Shown here in pieces: positions 17,628 through 27,561 of a stretch of 64,000 bases of DNA. Under the pieces are notes generated by a model, which searched no databases, was not told the origin of the DNA, and saw only the letters and a list, made by a program, of their open reading frames with translations. Every line of letters begins with the position of its first letter. Position 1 is the first letter of the stretch. Source of the DNA: Pseudoalteromonas sp. NC201 (GTDB lineage: Bacteria > Pseudomonadota > Gammaproteobacteria > Enterobacterales > Alteromonadaceae); NCBI RefSeq assembly GCF_002850255.1, contig NZ_CP022522.1, positions 2,045,125 through 2,109,124 of the forward strand, read 5' to 3'. A program made the position numbers and the translations under genes.

Positions 17628-19322
17628 TTAGACGCTACAGCGTTTGTAATTTCTATACTTAGGGAGCCAATAGTTTTTCTCTATCGCTGCCCAAATTGCG
17701 TCGTCTTCCATTTCAAGTGCAACGCCCTCTTCCATTGCTTTTTTAGCAACTGCAAAAGCAATTCGCTTACTCAACGGCTCAATTTCAGTTAGGGCTGGTA
17801 GTAAGCTACCTTTGCCCGTATTAGCACGTGGTGATGATTCAGCAAGCATTTCGCTCGATACCATCAACATGCTATCTGTAATACGGTTCGCTTTAGCTGC
17901 AAGTACACCAAGGCCGATCCCTGGGAAGATATAACTGTTATTACATTGAGGTATGATAATTGTTTGCTCACCATGTACTACAGGTTCAAATGGGCTTCCC
18001 GTAGCTACAATTGCTTGACCATCAGTCCACTCAATCACATCTTTTGGATGCGCTTCAACTTGGCGTGATGGATTACTTAGTGGGAAAATTATCGGCTGTT
18101 CGCACCCTGCATGCATCGCGCGGATCACTTGCTCAGTGAATAGACCTGCTTGACCTGACACACCAATTAAGATGTCTGGTTTTGCACAGTGCATTACATC
18201 TAATAAAGATGCAAATTCACCACTGTATGTCCAATCCGCAAGGTTGGCTTGTTGTTGAACTAGCGCTTCTTGGAAATCTCTTAGCCCTTCCATGCCTTCT
18301 GTCAGAAGGCCAAAACGGTCCACCATAAACACTTGGCTTCTCGCTTGCTCGTCGGTTATCCCTTCTGAAATCATTTGGCTAATAATTTGCTCTGCAATAC
18401 CACAGCCAGCAGAACCTGCACCAACAAACACCACTTTTTGTTCCGAGAGCTTTGCCCCCTTCACACGGCAAGCGGCTAACAGCGAGCCTGCAGTAACCGC
18501 AGCGGTGCCTTGGATATCATCGTTAAAGCTACAGATTTCATCGCGGTAACGTTTCAAAAGTGGCATTGCGTTAGGTTGCGCGAAATCTTCAAACTGTAAC
18601 AGCACATTAGGCCAACGGCGTTTCACCGCTTTAATGAATAAATCTAGGAATTCATCATATTCAGCTTGGTTGATACGCGGGTGTCTTGCGCCCATGTACA
18701 TTGGGTCGTTGAGTAGCTTCTCGTTGTTTGTCCCCACGTCAAGCATAACAGGCAACGTGTAAGCTGGGCTGATCCCACCACACACGGTGTAAAGTGCCAG
18801 CTTACCGATAGGAATACCCATACCACCAATACCTTGGTCGCCAAGGCCTAAAATACGTTCACCATCTGTAACCACAATAACTTTTACTTTGCCTTTAGTA
18901 GCATTTCGTAAAATATCGTCGATTTGATAGCGGTCTTCATAAGAAATAAACAAACCACGAGAGCTGCGATAGATATCTGAAAACTTCTCACATGCATCAC
19001 CTACTGTCGGGGTGTAGATGATTGGCATCATTTCTTCCAAATGATCACGTACTAAGCGGTAATACAGCGTTTCATTGTTGTCCTGAATAGCGCGCAGGTA
19101 AATGTGCTTGTTTAGGTTGTCGCTAAAGCTTGAATATTGCTGATAACAACGCTCAACTTGCTCTTCAATTGTTTCATAACGAGGAGGAAGTAGTCCTGCT
19201 AAGTTGAAATTTTCACGCTCGCGTTGAGAGAATGCACTCCCTTTGTTAAGCAATGGTGTTTCTAATAGCGTAGGACCTGAATAGGGAATGTAGAGATAAT
19301 TTGGATCGGTTTGTTTAGTCAT
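17628..19322 (-). CDS. maeA: NAD-dependent malic enzyme
   Basis: A 564-residue protein aligned by eye with E. coli MaeA: oxidative decarboxylation of L-malate to pyruvate with NAD+. Hallmarks include [11 protein letters not shown] at the N-terminus, [26 protein letters not shown] (malate/metal site), [23 protein letters not shown], and the dinucleotide-binding [14 protein letters not shown]. Full length. The gene stands alone between ggt and the SIMPL gene, both on the minus strand. Cytoplasmic, linking C4 acids to pyruvate. Confidence 0.95.
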   Translation of the reverse strand: MTKQTDPNYLYIPYSGPTLLETPLLNKGSAFSQRERENFNLAGLLPPRYETIEEQVERCYQQYSSFSDNLNKHIYLRAIQDNNETLYYRLVRDHLEEMMPIIYTPTVGDACEKFSDIYRSSRGLFISYEDRYQIDDILRNATKGKVKVIVVTDGERILGLGDQGIGGMGIPIGKLALYTVCGGISPAYTLPVMLDVGTNNEKLLNDPMYMGARHPRINQAEYDEFLDLFIKAVKRRWPNVLLQFEDFAQPNAMPLLKRYRDEICSFNDDIQGTAAVTAGSLLAACRVKGAKLSEQKVVFVGAGSAGCGIAEQIISQMISEGITDEQARSQVFMVDRFGLLTEGMEGLRDFQEALVQQQANLADWTYSGEFASLLDVMHCAKPDILIGVSGQAGLFTEQVIRAMHAGCEQPIIFPLSNPSRQVEAHPKDVIEWTDGQAIVATGSPFEPVVHGEQTIIIPQCNNSYIFPGIGLGVLAAKANRITDSMLMVSSEMLAESSPRANTGKGSLLPALTEIEPLSKRIAFAVAKKAMEEGVALEMEDDAIWAAIEKNYWLPKYRNYKRCSV

Positions 19323-19494
19323 ATTTACAAGCTTGACACTAATTTTTTAGTCTAAGGGTTCATTATTGTCGAAAAGGATTAAATTACAATGAATTTAGTG
19401 CTCATCAGACCATTATTAACGCGCTCCAGAGCACGTTAAACGCATTTTTCTGGAACGCTAAATTATAGCCTAAAAGCACTTAAGAAACCACGGC

Positions 19495-21255
19495 TTATTC
19501 GCTGCTCTCACCGAGTGCAACACCTTCTCTTCTTGGATCTGCGCCACCGATTAAATGTGTTCCACGAACCTCAATGGCATGCAGTCCTGAGTTTAAGTCA
19601 CGGATCTGTACTTCATGACCTTTTTTCTCAAAGTACGGTGCTTGTTTTGTCAGCTCAGTGCCTTTTTCAAGCGTTGTGTACTTATTGCGATTGGTGATTT
19701 TTGGTAAATCAATCGCAGCCTGCACAGATAATCCCCAGTCCAGAACACCAACTAAGGTTTGAGCAACATAGTTGATAATACGACTACCGCCAGGCGAGCC
19801 GACTATCAATTTAAGCGACCCGTCTTTGTTAAATACCATGACGGGTGCCATAGAGCTTCTTGGGCGTTTGTTTGCTTCTACCCGGTTAGCGACCCATTTA
19901 TCCCCTACTTTTGGAGAAAGCGCAAAGTCGGTTAATTGGTTATTGAGTAAATATCCGTTGACCATCACCGTCGAGCCAAATGCCATTTCTATCGAGCTTG
20001 TCATAGAAATAGCATTACCCTCGGCATCTACAATCGACACATGGCTGGTCGAAGGTAATTCATAACTATCATCCATAGCATAAGCGAGTGTGCCCGAAGT
20101 TGGATCGCCTACTGGAAAGTCGTGATTATCCGTTTCACCGATAAGTTTGCTACGGCCTAATAGATATTGCTCGTTAAGCAATGCTTTTGCTGGCACTTCA
20201 ACAAAATCAGGATCGGCTACGTAAAAATCTCTATCGGCAAACGCTAGGCGAGATGCTTGAGTAAAGAGGTGCAAGGCTTCTGGGTCATTTGCCTTATACT
20301 TACCTAGGTCGTACGGTTCCAGCAGCTTCATCATTTGCAAAACGGCAATACCACCACTGCTAGGCGGTGCCATAGAGCAAACTTTATATACACGATATTC
20401 CGTACAAATAGCGTCTCTAGTTTTGCTCTTATAATGTTCTAAGTCGCTCAGCGCCAATTTGCCAGGTGCGATTTCAGACTTTTGCACAGCTTCTACTAAT
20501 TGAGTGGCATTTTGCCCTTCATAAAAGGCTTGGATCCCTTGTGTTGCTACTTTGTAGTATAGGTTTGCCAAAGGCAGATTCTTTTTAAGGGCCCCTGGTT
20601 GTAGTGCTTTACCATCCGGATAAAAATACTCTTTTGCGGGACTGAGCTTTGTCAAACCTGGGTTGAGTTTTTTCTCAAGCAGCATATTTAAACGTGGAGA
20701 GACGATAAATCCTTCTCGAGCTAATTCAATCGCTGGTTTAAATAATTCCTGCCATGGCAATTTACCGTATTTGTCATGTGCTGATTTAAACGCGTGCAGA
20801 ATGCCAGGCACACCAACAGAGCGACCGCCCACAACAGCCTCAATCCACCTAACCGCATTACCCGTATCATCTAAAAATAGATCAGGGCCTGCAAGTTTTG
20901 GTGCAGTTTCTCTTCCATCAAAACTAATTAATTCATTGCTTTTCTTGTCGTAGTGCAGGATAAACGCCCCCCCACCTACGCCCGAAGATTGCGGCTCAAC
21001 CAAGGTAAGCACAAGTTGAGTCGCTATCATGGCATCAACCGCACTTCCCCCTTTTGAGAGCATCAATTGACCTGCTTTACTCGCATAGGGATTGGCAGCA
21101 ACGACCATGTACTTTTCTGCGGTGCGTGCTTCTTTAGATTGGAAACCTGTTGCGGCTTCCGGCTCTCTAATTTCGATTTTTTGTTGCTCAGCTAAGGTGT
21201 TGGTTGAAAAGCTGAATGCGGCAATCACGGTTAGTGATGCAAGTGTATGTTTCAT
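19495..21255 (-). CDS. ggt: gamma-glutamyltransferase (periplasmic)
   Basis: A precursor of about 586 residues with a signal peptide (ATG at 21255; an in-frame GTG precedes it at 21264). Family motifs are clear: GGSAVDAMIATQLVLTLVEPQSSGVGGG, DGRETAP, and TSHVSIVD, where the first Thr should become the N-terminal nucleophile of the small subunit after autocleavage. GSPGGSRI completes the active site. The enzyme hydrolyses or transfers gamma-glutamyl from glutathione in the periplasm. The lid-loop and C-terminal signature appear complete. Confidence 0.93.
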   Translation of the reverse strand: MKHTLASLTVIAAFSFSTNTLAEQQKIEIREPEAATGFQSKEARTAEKYMVVAANPYASKAGQLMLSKGGSAVDAMIATQLVLTLVEPQSSGVGGGAFILHYDKKSNELISFDGRETAPKLAGPDLFLDDTGNAVRWIEAVVGGRSVGVPGILHAFKSAHDKYGKLPWQELFKPAIELAREGFIVSPRLNMLLEKKLNPGLTKLSPAKEYFYPDGKALQPGALKKNLPLANLYYKVATQGIQAFYEGQNATQLVEAVQKSEIAPGKLALSDLEHYKSKTRDAICTEYRVYKVCSMAPPSSGGIAVLQMMKLLEPYDLGKYKANDPEALHLFTQASRLAFADRDFYVADPDFVEVPAKALLNEQYLLGRSKLIGETDNHDFPVGDPTSGTLAYAMDDSYELPSTSHVSIVDAEGNAISMTSSIEMAFGSTVMVNGYLLNNQLTDFALSPKVGDKWVANRVEANKRPRSSMAPVMVFNKDGSLKLIVGSPGGSRIINYVAQTLVGVLDWGLSVQAAIDLPKITNRNKYTTLEKGTELTKQAPYFEKKGHEVQIRDLNSGLHAIEVRGTHLIGGADPRREGVALGESSE

Positions 21256-21337
21256 AATACCCACTTTGCTTACGTCTTATATTTGGCATCATAAAAGCAA
21301 TTAGGCACAATATGCAAAAATAATAACGTGAAATCGT

Positions 21338-21922
21338 ATGTTTGAACTTCCAACGAACAAAGAATATCTCATTGGCCCTGTGTCTTTGGCGATATTGTCA
21401 ACAATACTGATGTTGTTCGGGCTTGGCCCGCACTTAGATTTTGACAGAAATGCGATTGCTGAAGGTGAATTATGGCGTATTTTGAGCGGCCAGTTTACCC
21501 ATAGCAATTGGTATCACTTGATGCTAAACCTGCTTGGGATCTCATTTATTTGGCTATTACATGCCGAATATACAAGACTAAGAAAATATTGGCTGAATGT
21601 ACTTTTTCTTGGCCTCTTTACCGGGCTCATGATCTTGCTATTTTCCCCAAACATTGTTGTATATACAGGCTTGAGTGGCTTATTACATGGGCTTATCGTA
21701 TGGGGAGCACTTGAAGATATTAAGCGGAAGCTAACAACTGGATATCTGTTGTTTATTGGTGTGTGGGCAAAGGTCTGTTGGGAGCAATATGCGGGTGCAA
21801 GTGCAGATGTAGCCAAACTGATAGACTCGAGAGTCGCCATTGAAGCACATCTATTTGGTGCAGTTGGTGGTGTGGTTTTAGCTGTTATCTATTTATTTTA
21901 TAAAACAAAAAAGCCAGCTTAA
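21338..21922 (+). CDS. rrtA: rhombosortase (rhomboid-family intramembrane serine protease)
   Basis: A 194-residue membrane protein with about six spans. Active-site elements: the N-terminal HSNWYHLMLNLLG stretch, the catalytic Ser in YTGLSGLLHG, and the catalytic His in EAHLFGAVGG. The compact size and GLSGxLHG pattern fit rhombosortases, which process proteins with a GlyGly-CTERM tail for surface sorting with type II secretion. No GlyGly-CTERM substrate is visible in this window. The stop codon lies in the centre of the terminator palindrome. Confidence 0.8.
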   Translation: MFELPTNKEYLIGPVSLAILSTILMLFGLGPHLDFDRNAIAEGELWRILSGQFTHSNWYHLMLNLLGISFIWLLHAEYTRLRKYWLNVLFLGLFTGLMILLFSPNIVVYTGLSGLLHGLIVWGALEDIKRKLTTGYLLFIGVWAKVCWEQYAGASADVAKLIDSRVAIEAHLFGAVGGVVLAVIYLFYKTKKPA

Positions 21923-21933
21923 GCTGGCTTTTT
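21907..21933. terminator. bidirectional terminator shared by rrtA and the S9 peptidase gene
   Basis: A near-perfect palindrome (AAAAAGCCAGCTT / AAGCTGGCTTTTT) with A and T tracts on both sides. The rrtA TAA (21920-21922) sits at its centre, and the convergent S9 gene stops at 21948. Confidence 0.88.
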
Positions 21934-21947
21934 ATCCACTCATTTGA

Positions 21948-24431
21948 TTACAAGTTTTCTTTGAACAGCTTGTATATACGACGGTATTCATCCAACCAAC
22001 TTGATGGCTGTCTAAAGCCATGAGGTTCAACTGGATAAATCGCCGTTTCAAAGTCTTCCTTTTCTAGCTCAATTAGGCGTTGCACCAAGCGCACAACATC
22101 TTGGAAAAATACGTTATCATCAACCATAGGTGCATTGATCAGAAGCTTGTTTTTCAAACCTTCAGCATGATAGATAGGCGAACTGCGTTTGTATGCAATT
22201 GGGTCTACATCTGGGCGATTAAGGATATTTGAGGTGTACGGGTCGTTGTAATAGGCCCAATCGGTGACTGGACGTAAAGCTGCGCCTGCTTGGAATAGAT
22301 CCGGCTGAGTAAATAGCGCCATAAATGTCATAAAGCCGCCGTATGAACCACCATAAGTACCTACAGCACCACGGTCAACATTAGCGTTGTTCACCATCCA
22401 CTCAACACCGTCTGCCAAATCTTCGATTTCTGGTTTACCCATATGACGATAGATTGCCGTTCTCCAGTCTCGACCGTAACCTTTAGAGCCACGATAGTCC
22501 ATATCCATGACGACATAGCCTTCGCTCGCGAGAAGTGAATGGAACATAAACTCTCTAAAGTAGTTAGACCAACCCATATGAGAGTTCTGCAAATAACCCG
22601 CGCCATGGTTAAAGATCACAGCCTTACGATTCTTACCCGTTTCGCCTTCTTGATAATCTGCTGGGTAATATACTTTTGCGTAGACAGGCTCACCTTGATG
22701 GCTTGAAGGAACCGCGACAATCTTAGGTGCAATTAGCTTCTTATTTAAAAATGCATCTGAGACCGTATTAGTGAGTCGTGACACCGCTGCTTTTGGCGCT
22801 GCATCCGCCACATAAAGTTCTGGAGGCATCATGATTTTTGAGTGAGTTAACAACAGCTTTTGCTCATCTGGGCTTAGCTGGTAATCAGTCAGGCCATCTA
22901 AATCAGTTAACTGCTCATCTTCACCGCTTGCTAAATTGACGCGATAAATTTCGTATAAACCTGGGTGATCTTTATTGGCTTTGTAATAAACAAATTGACT
23001 ATCGAGGGTTAAGGTTGGTTCAGAAACCACAAACTTCCCTGAAGTCATTGCTTTTGCTTTGCCGTTAAGCGGCTTAACATAAAGCTGGCTATATCCAGTT
23101 TGCTCTGAAAGATAGTACAAAGCATCTTGGTTGTTTAACCAGCCAAAATCATTGTAGGTGTAATTGATCCATGCTTCATCGTGTAGGCGATGCTGAGAAA
23201 CGAATTGTTGTTTATCAAAATCAACCGTCGCTAACCATCTGTCTTTATTATCCCAAGCACCAAGCATCACTGCGACTTGAGAACCGTCACTATTCCATTG
23301 GATAGCGGATTGACTCCAGCCCCATGTGTCGATCAAGTTGATATCACGTGGTGCTTTTTCACTCTTATATGATTCACCTTTTGCCTTAGCATTTTCGCGT
23401 TTCACCTCGGCTAGTACATCTTCATCAAAGCCAGGCAAAGTATCATAGCTCAGCGTGACTTGCTCTGATTTTGCTAAATCAATGAAAATAACATCAGAAC
23501 TCATTGGTTTTGTGTCTGCAACGCGGCGGCGAGCTTTTACCGGATCAATGTCACCGTTTTGACTGACGTAGTTAGGCATGATGTCAGAGTCTGAACGGCT
23601 TGGTTTATCATCGGTGATCACGGCGATTAACTTGTCACCTGTCGGTGCTAAGCTAACTGAGATAAGTGTTTTTCCTTTACCAAGATAAAACTGATTATCT
23701 TGGATACTTGCGTTATTCGCTTCTATCTCTTGATTTCTTGCTTCTCGATCTTTGCTGTTTTTGTGCGTTAGCGCAACGAATTGAATTAGTTCGTGTTGCT
23801 GCTCTGCGATATATCCATTTGGCTCTTTCACCCCTTCAGGCTTATCCGCTAAATGTAACTTTACCAGCTCTTTGGTTAAGCCAGTGACTAAATCGAACGC
23901 AAATAGCGCATTGCCTGAACGGTAAGCTAATCGGTTATCACTTAAGAATTGCGGTGCATACTCATAGTTCGAAGAATGAGTAACTTGTGTCAAAGCGCCA
24001 GACTTCAGGTTTTTAACGAATATGTTGCCTTTAAATTCATAAGATTGTAGCGTCCGACCTTTATTATAAATCGCGTTTGCAGCACCAACGGCATGCAAAT
24101 CTGACAGCGAAACCGCTTCGCTTGTTTGTGCGCTACTGACTTTAAATAGATCTCTTAACTCTGAACCAGCTTGCTTACGCTTATAGAAAACGGTTTTGCT
24201 ATCGGCCCCCCAATACGCGCCCTCTGGTTGTCTTCCCAACCAATCAGGATGCGCCATTGCTTGTTTTAGGGTGATCTGCTCACCACCAAAATCAACGGGA
24301 GTGGCAACAACTTGTGGGACTGGTGAATTGGCTTCAACTTGTTGTGGTTTTGGGCTTACTTCAGTGGTCTGACAACCAGAAAGGAATAAACCTGAAGCGA
24401 CTGCCATCGAGATAAGAGAGAGTTTCAACAT
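21948..24431 (-). CDS. S9-family prolyl oligopeptidase-like peptidase, predicted lipoprotein
   Basis: This 827-residue protein has a lipoprotein signal (lipobox LSGC, Cys at about residue 20), a beta-propeller-like N-terminal half with repeated blade motifs (about 60-560), and a C-terminal alpha/beta hydrolase. The catalytic Ser is in GTYGGSYGGFM, the Asp is probably in APMVDDNVFF, and the His is in VEPHGFRQP. This matches dipeptidyl-peptidase IV/acylaminoacyl-peptidase-type S9 enzymes, which trim peptides outside the cytoplasm. It may be anchored to the outer membrane. A folded leader RNA ends 94 bp upstream (24525-24641). Confidence 0.88.
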   Translation of the reverse strand: MLKLSLISMAVASGLFLSGCQTTEVSPKPQQVEANSPVPQVVATPVDFGGEQITLKQAMAHPDWLGRQPEGAYWGADSKTVFYKRKQAGSELRDLFKVSSAQTSEAVSLSDLHAVGAANAIYNKGRTLQSYEFKGNIFVKNLKSGALTQVTHSSNYEYAPQFLSDNRLAYRSGNALFAFDLVTGLTKELVKLHLADKPEGVKEPNGYIAEQQHELIQFVALTHKNSKDREARNQEIEANNASIQDNQFYLGKGKTLISVSLAPTGDKLIAVITDDKPSRSDSDIMPNYVSQNGDIDPVKARRRVADTKPMSSDVIFIDLAKSEQVTLSYDTLPGFDEDVLAEVKRENAKAKGESYKSEKAPRDINLIDTWGWSQSAIQWNSDGSQVAVMLGAWDNKDRWLATVDFDKQQFVSQHRLHDEAWINYTYNDFGWLNNQDALYYLSEQTGYSQLYVKPLNGKAKAMTSGKFVVSEPTLTLDSQFVYYKANKDHPGLYEIYRVNLASGEDEQLTDLDGLTDYQLSPDEQKLLLTHSKIMMPPELYVADAAPKAAVSRLTNTVSDAFLNKKLIAPKIVAVPSSHQGEPVYAKVYYPADYQEGETGKNRKAVIFNHGAGYLQNSHMGWSNYFREFMFHSLLASEGYVVMDMDYRGSKGYGRDWRTAIYRHMGKPEIEDLADGVEWMVNNANVDRGAVGTYGGSYGGFMTFMALFTQPDLFQAGAALRPVTDWAYYNDPYTSNILNRPDVDPIAYKRSSPIYHAEGLKNKLLINAPMVDDNVFFQDVVRLVQRLIELEKEDFETAIYPVEPHGFRQPSSWLDEYRRIYKLFKENL

Positions 24432-24524
24432 GTGACTTTCTTATAATAGTTAAATTTGTCTAATTTAAGCAGAAAGCCAGCGGAATATCGACAGATTTAA
24501 GATTAAAAGCACAATGGGTGGGAC

Positions 24525-24641
24525 AAAAAAAGGCCAGCATAGGGATGCTGGCCAAATACTCTCTGCGCTCACATAGTCGTTGATGGACAACGAGTATGAA
24601 ATGAGGCCTATCCGCGCCTCACAATAGTAGACCGCACTATC
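24525..24641 (-). ncRNA. candidate structured small RNA or attenuator leader
   Basis: On the minus strand four hairpins follow each other: ATAGT/ACTAT, TGAGGC/GCCTCA, TCGTTG/CAACGA (closed by an outer ATACTC/GAGTAT helix) and GGCCAGCAT/ATGCTGGCC followed by seven T. The last is a strong rho-independent terminator. Either this is a small RNA of about 115 nt, or it is a 5' leader that attenuates the S9 peptidase gene starting 94 bp further on. No known RNA family was recognised. The 5' end is a guess; no convincing promoter was fixed. Confidence 0.42.
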
Positions 24642-24690
24642 AGAAAAGAGTTCCAAAAATTACAGTAAAAAAATTAAATTTTTTATATCC

Positions 24691-24748
24691 AACCTGAGCT
24701 CTTCGATAAAGGAATGAGCTAACTCAATAGTTATCAGAAGCTTAGGTT
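24691..24748. repeat. short palindromic intergenic repeat (AACCTGA family)
   Basis: AACCTGAGCTCTTCGATAA is mirrored by TTATCAGAAGCTTAGGTT, giving an imperfect 18-bp dyad around about 20 bp of spacer that contains GAGCTAACTCA. The ends resemble those of the element at 31001-31195, and the spacer resembles 37888-37958. It lies between purK and the folded RNA. Confidence 0.55.
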
Positions 24749-24788
24749 TTTAGTTAACAATGGGCCTCTTTAGCTAAAAACAGTAGTA

Positions 24789-25937
24789 CTAATTCAAAAT
24801 TAATTGCTGAGCGGTTTCCATAACCCCAGGGTAGTCTGCTTCAGGCAAGATATCAGCAAGCTCTGCCAGTGCTTCACCTAATTTATGAAGTGAGTCAGCT
24901 GACACGTTGATATGCCCCATTTTTCTGCCCGGTTTCGCATCTTTGCCATACCAGTGACTGGTTGTCCCCGGAACAGCAAGAACTTGCGATGGAATGTGAC
25001 TTTGCCCTAAAACATTAATCATCGCGGTTGGGCGAAGCAGCCTTGTATCACCAATCGGTAAACCGGCAACGGCACGAATATGGTTTTCAAACTGGCTTAC
25101 ATGGGCACCTTGTTGAGACCAATGTCCTGAGTTATGTACCCTAGGCGCTATTTCATTAACCAATAATTGACCTTCAACATCGAAAAACTCAATAGCAAGT
25201 ACACCAACATAATCGAGTGCATTCGCAAGTTTCGCAAATGCGTCTTCCGCTTGCGATTGAATATTGGCTTTCTCTTTCCCGGCAATTGATAAGGTCAGTA
25301 CACCATTGGTATGCTGGTTTTCAGTCAACGGATAAATTTTACATTCGCCATTTTTTGCTCGCACACCAATAATCGACACTTCACGGTCAAACGGTATCAT
25401 TTTTTCAGCAACGATAGAGTGAGGCTGTGCTTCAGTGCCTGCTTGCAAAAACTCGGACATTTCGGCCCAAGTACTATCTATTTCAGACTCTGATTTAACT
25501 CGCCATTGCCCTTTCCCATCATAGCCTGCCTGACAGGTTTTAACGACCAAAGGCATGCCTAACTCATCAATCGCTGTGAGAAAATGCGCTTTATCCGTAA
25601 TGATTTTGAAAGGAGCACAAGGAACAGATGTTTTATCTAGTAGTGCTTTTTCTTTCGCGCGATCACCACCGGTGGCGATTGCTTCTGCGCCAGGGTAGAA
25701 CTTACCGCTTTGTTCGCAAAGCGCTAAAACATCATGTGGAATATGTTCAAATTCGGCAGTGATGGCATCAGCATTGTCAATGGCTTGCTGTAATGACTCT
25801 GGTGTTGTTGCAAAGGTAACGGGGTTTATTACCGTTTGACTGCCAACATCATAGGCCAACACTTTTATATCAAGATGAGTTGACGATAGACTCATCATAC
25901 GGGCTAATTGTCCCGCCCCTAAAACAAGAATATTCAT
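24789..25937 (-). CDS. purK: 5-(carboxyamino)imidazole ribonucleotide synthase
   Basis: A 382-residue ATP-grasp enzyme that converts AIR, bicarbonate and ATP into N5-CAIR in purine synthesis. The N-terminal LGAGQLARM, VVKTCQAGYDGKGQW (ATP site), IAEKMIPFDREVSII-like segment, and NEIAPRVHNSGHWS (metal ligands) are typical. It starts 1 bp after the purE stop, forming the classical purEK operon. Confidence 0.95.
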   Translation of the reverse strand: MNILVLGAGQLARMMSLSSTHLDIKVLAYDVGSQTVINPVTFATTPESLQQAIDNADAITAEFEHIPHDVLALCEQSGKFYPGAEAIATGGDRAKEKALLDKTSVPCAPFKIITDKAHFLTAIDELGMPLVVKTCQAGYDGKGQWRVKSESEIDSTWAEMSEFLQAGTEAQPHSIVAEKMIPFDREVSIIGVRAKNGECKIYPLTENQHTNGVLTLSIAGKEKANIQSQAEDAFAKLANALDYVGVLAIEFFDVEGQLLVNEIAPRVHNSGHWSQQGAHVSQFENHIRAVAGLPIGDTRLLRPTAMINVLGQSHIPSQVLAVPGTTSHWYGKDAKPGRKMGHINVSADSLHKLGEALAELADILPEADYPGVMETAQQLILN

Positions 25938-25938
25938 G

Positions 25939-26421
25939 TTATTTCGCAGGATCTGGATTAGCTAATACCGTTTCTGTTTGTTCTTTTCTGAACGCTTCTA
26001 CTTTTGCAAAAACCTCAGGCTGCTGACAACCTAAAATTTGAGCTGCTAACAAACCGGCGTTTGCAGCACCAGCGTCGCCAATCGCTAACGTACCTACCGC
26101 AACACCTTTAGGCATTTGGCAAATTGACAGTAATGAGTCCACGCCATTTAGCGTTTTTGATTTTACTGGAACGCCAAGTACAGGCAGACTTGTAAATGCT
26201 GCCGCCATACCTGGTAGGTGTGCAGCACCGCCAGCACCGGCAATGATAACTTTGATCCCACGTTCTGCTGCTGTCGAAGCATAATCCGCTAAAAGCTGTG
26301 GAGTACGGTGAGCTGAAACCACTTTAGTTTCATAATCAATACCAAATTTATCTAACATTTCAGCTGCATGTTGCATTGTAGGCCAGTCTGATTTTGAGCC
26401 CATAATGATGCCAACGGTCAT
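25939..26421 (-). CDS. purE: N5-carboxyaminoimidazole ribonucleotide mutase
   Basis: A 160-residue class I PurE, which moves the carboxylate of N5-CAIR to give CAIR. Signature stretches: [31 protein letters not shown], and PVLGVPVKS. The ATG at 26421 has GAGGAA upstream, so the 16-residue longer frame beginning at 26469 is rejected. First gene of purEK. Confidence 0.95.
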   Translation of the reverse strand: MTVGIIMGSKSDWPTMQHAAEMLDKFGIDYETKVVSAHRTPQLLADYASTAAERGIKVIIAGAGGAAHLPGMAAAFTSLPVLGVPVKSKTLNGVDSLLSICQMPKGVAVGTLAIGDAGAANAGLLAAQILGCQQPEVFAKVEAFRKEQTETVLANPDPAK

Positions 26422-26553
26422 AATAATTCCTCGACTAATTTTGAACGATACAGGGCTAAGGTCCTTCACACCTTAGCTGCGGGCATTATACCTGAGTTCG
26501 TCTTTAATGCGAAGAATCAACTTATTGCAATTATCACGCGATGACACCCTGAG

Positions 26554-26760
26554 TTATTTAGACACTATCAATTCTTCAATACTTAATGCTTTAGCACGGT
26601 TAAAGTGAGAGAAAAACGTTTTGGGACCCATAATTAGGCATAGCACCGCGAGACCACCTGGGATCAGCACAATTTTTAAAGCTGGGCCAAGAATATAGCT
26701 GTAAAAAAAGATAAAAGGGATGAATAGAATGTATCCGATGAATAAGCTCAAATATTGCAT
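26554..26760 (-). CDS. small membrane protein divergent from the TetR regulator
   Basis: A 68-residue protein with two hydrophobic segments (about 5-25 and 28-48) and a charged C-terminus. AGGAG lies 6 bp before the ATG, supporting real translation. No family is recognised. It faces the TetR gene across a promoter region with two palindromes, so it is the likely regulated target. Confidence 0.65.
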   Translation of the reverse strand: MQYLSLFIGYILFIPFIFFYSYILGPALKIVLIPGGLAVLCLIMGPKTFFSHFNRAKALSIEELIVSK

Positions 26761-26782
26761 AACAACTCCTATTGAAATTTAA

Positions 26783-26820
26783 TGAGCATGCTCAATTATA
26801 ATAATGAGCGCGCTCATTAT
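26783..26820. promoter_or_regulatory. twin palindromic operators in the TetR divergent promoter
   Basis: TGAGCATGCTCA (26783-26794) and the perfect 20-bp dyad ATAATGAGCGCGCTCATTAT (26801-26820) share the TGAGC-GCTCA half sites. Their centres are 22 bp apart, about two helical turns. A TATAAT lies between them (26797-26802) and an opposite ATTATA overlaps it, so binding would cover both divergent promoters. Confidence 0.78.
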
Positions 26821-26889
26821 TTGCAAACTTTATCTCTTAAATAATCTGGAATTGTGCTACACTCTCTTCGCAAATAAAAAGGTAACCAT

Positions 26890-27414
26890 ATGAAAAAAAG
26901 AGAAATTACGTACAATAAAATTCTCAGTGCTAGTTGGCAGCTTTTTCAAGACAATGGTTTTGAAAACACCACTACTCGGCAAATTGCCCAAGCAGCAAAC
27001 GTGGCAACGGGAACGGTTTTCTCTCACTTCCCCACTAAGCTCGACATGCTCAAAGTCGCAATGCATAACCAAATAGATGAACTAATTAATGAAGCGAAAA
27101 CATCAGATGAGCAGCATAGTGCCAGCTTAAAGTTACGCCACTATGCAAAGTATTTATTTGCTTTTTATCTTAGCAATAGAGATTTCAGTAAAGAGCTGCT
27201 TTGTGGGATTATTTGGCATAGCGAATTCTTTAAGGGGCAACTCAATTTGTTCAAACACTTGTTATTCAGTGAGCAGGAATACAATGAGTTGAAAGCAACC
27301 GTTATGATGGACTGCTACTTTATGACCTTATTAGAAGGGTTAAGCAATGAGCATAGTTCTGTTGACCAGATGCTGCATTCTCTATCTCAGAAGTTGAAAC
27401 TGGTTAACCAATAA
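26890..27414 (+). CDS. TetR/AcrR-family transcriptional regulator
   Basis: A 174-residue protein with a canonical N-terminal TetR helix-turn-helix (about 5-55: ILSASWQLFQDNGF, TTRQIAQAANVATGTVFSHF, KLDML) and a variable C-terminal ligand domain. It probably represses itself and the divergent small membrane protein through the palindromes at 26783-26820. The ligand is unknown. Confidence 0.9.
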   Translation: MKKREITYNKILSASWQLFQDNGFENTTTRQIAQAANVATGTVFSHFPTKLDMLKVAMHNQIDELINEAKTSDEQHSASLKLRHYAKYLFAFYLSNRDFSKELLCGIIWHSEFFKGQLNLFKHLLFSEQEYNELKATVMMDCYFMTLLEGLSNEHSSVDQMLHSLSQKLKLVNQ

Positions 27415-27455
27415 ATTGTATGATGTGTTCTTTATTGAATATTCATACGAATTTA

Positions 27456-27482
27456 CTTGTGCTTTTGAACTTCTGACCATAT
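27456..27482 (+). promoter_or_regulatory. possible heat-shock (sigma-32 type) promoter of htpX
   Basis: CTTGTGC, a 12-base spacer and GACCATAT resemble the CTTGAAA / CCCCATnT pattern of sigma-32 promoters. They lie about 80 bp before the htpX ATG. Matches are partial, so this is tentative; htpX is heat-inducible in E. coli. Confidence 0.3.
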
Positions 27483-27561
27483 AAAGCATCTAGGACTAGT
27501 GTAATAAGCAAGTGCTTGGGAAAAGTTACTTAGTTCCTTATTTTTGTCTAACGAGGTCAAA

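Noticed and set aside
24465..24656. 63-residue minus-strand frame with a hydrophobic end
   Set aside because: It starts at a TTG without a ribosome site and covers the hairpins and terminator of the candidate RNA.
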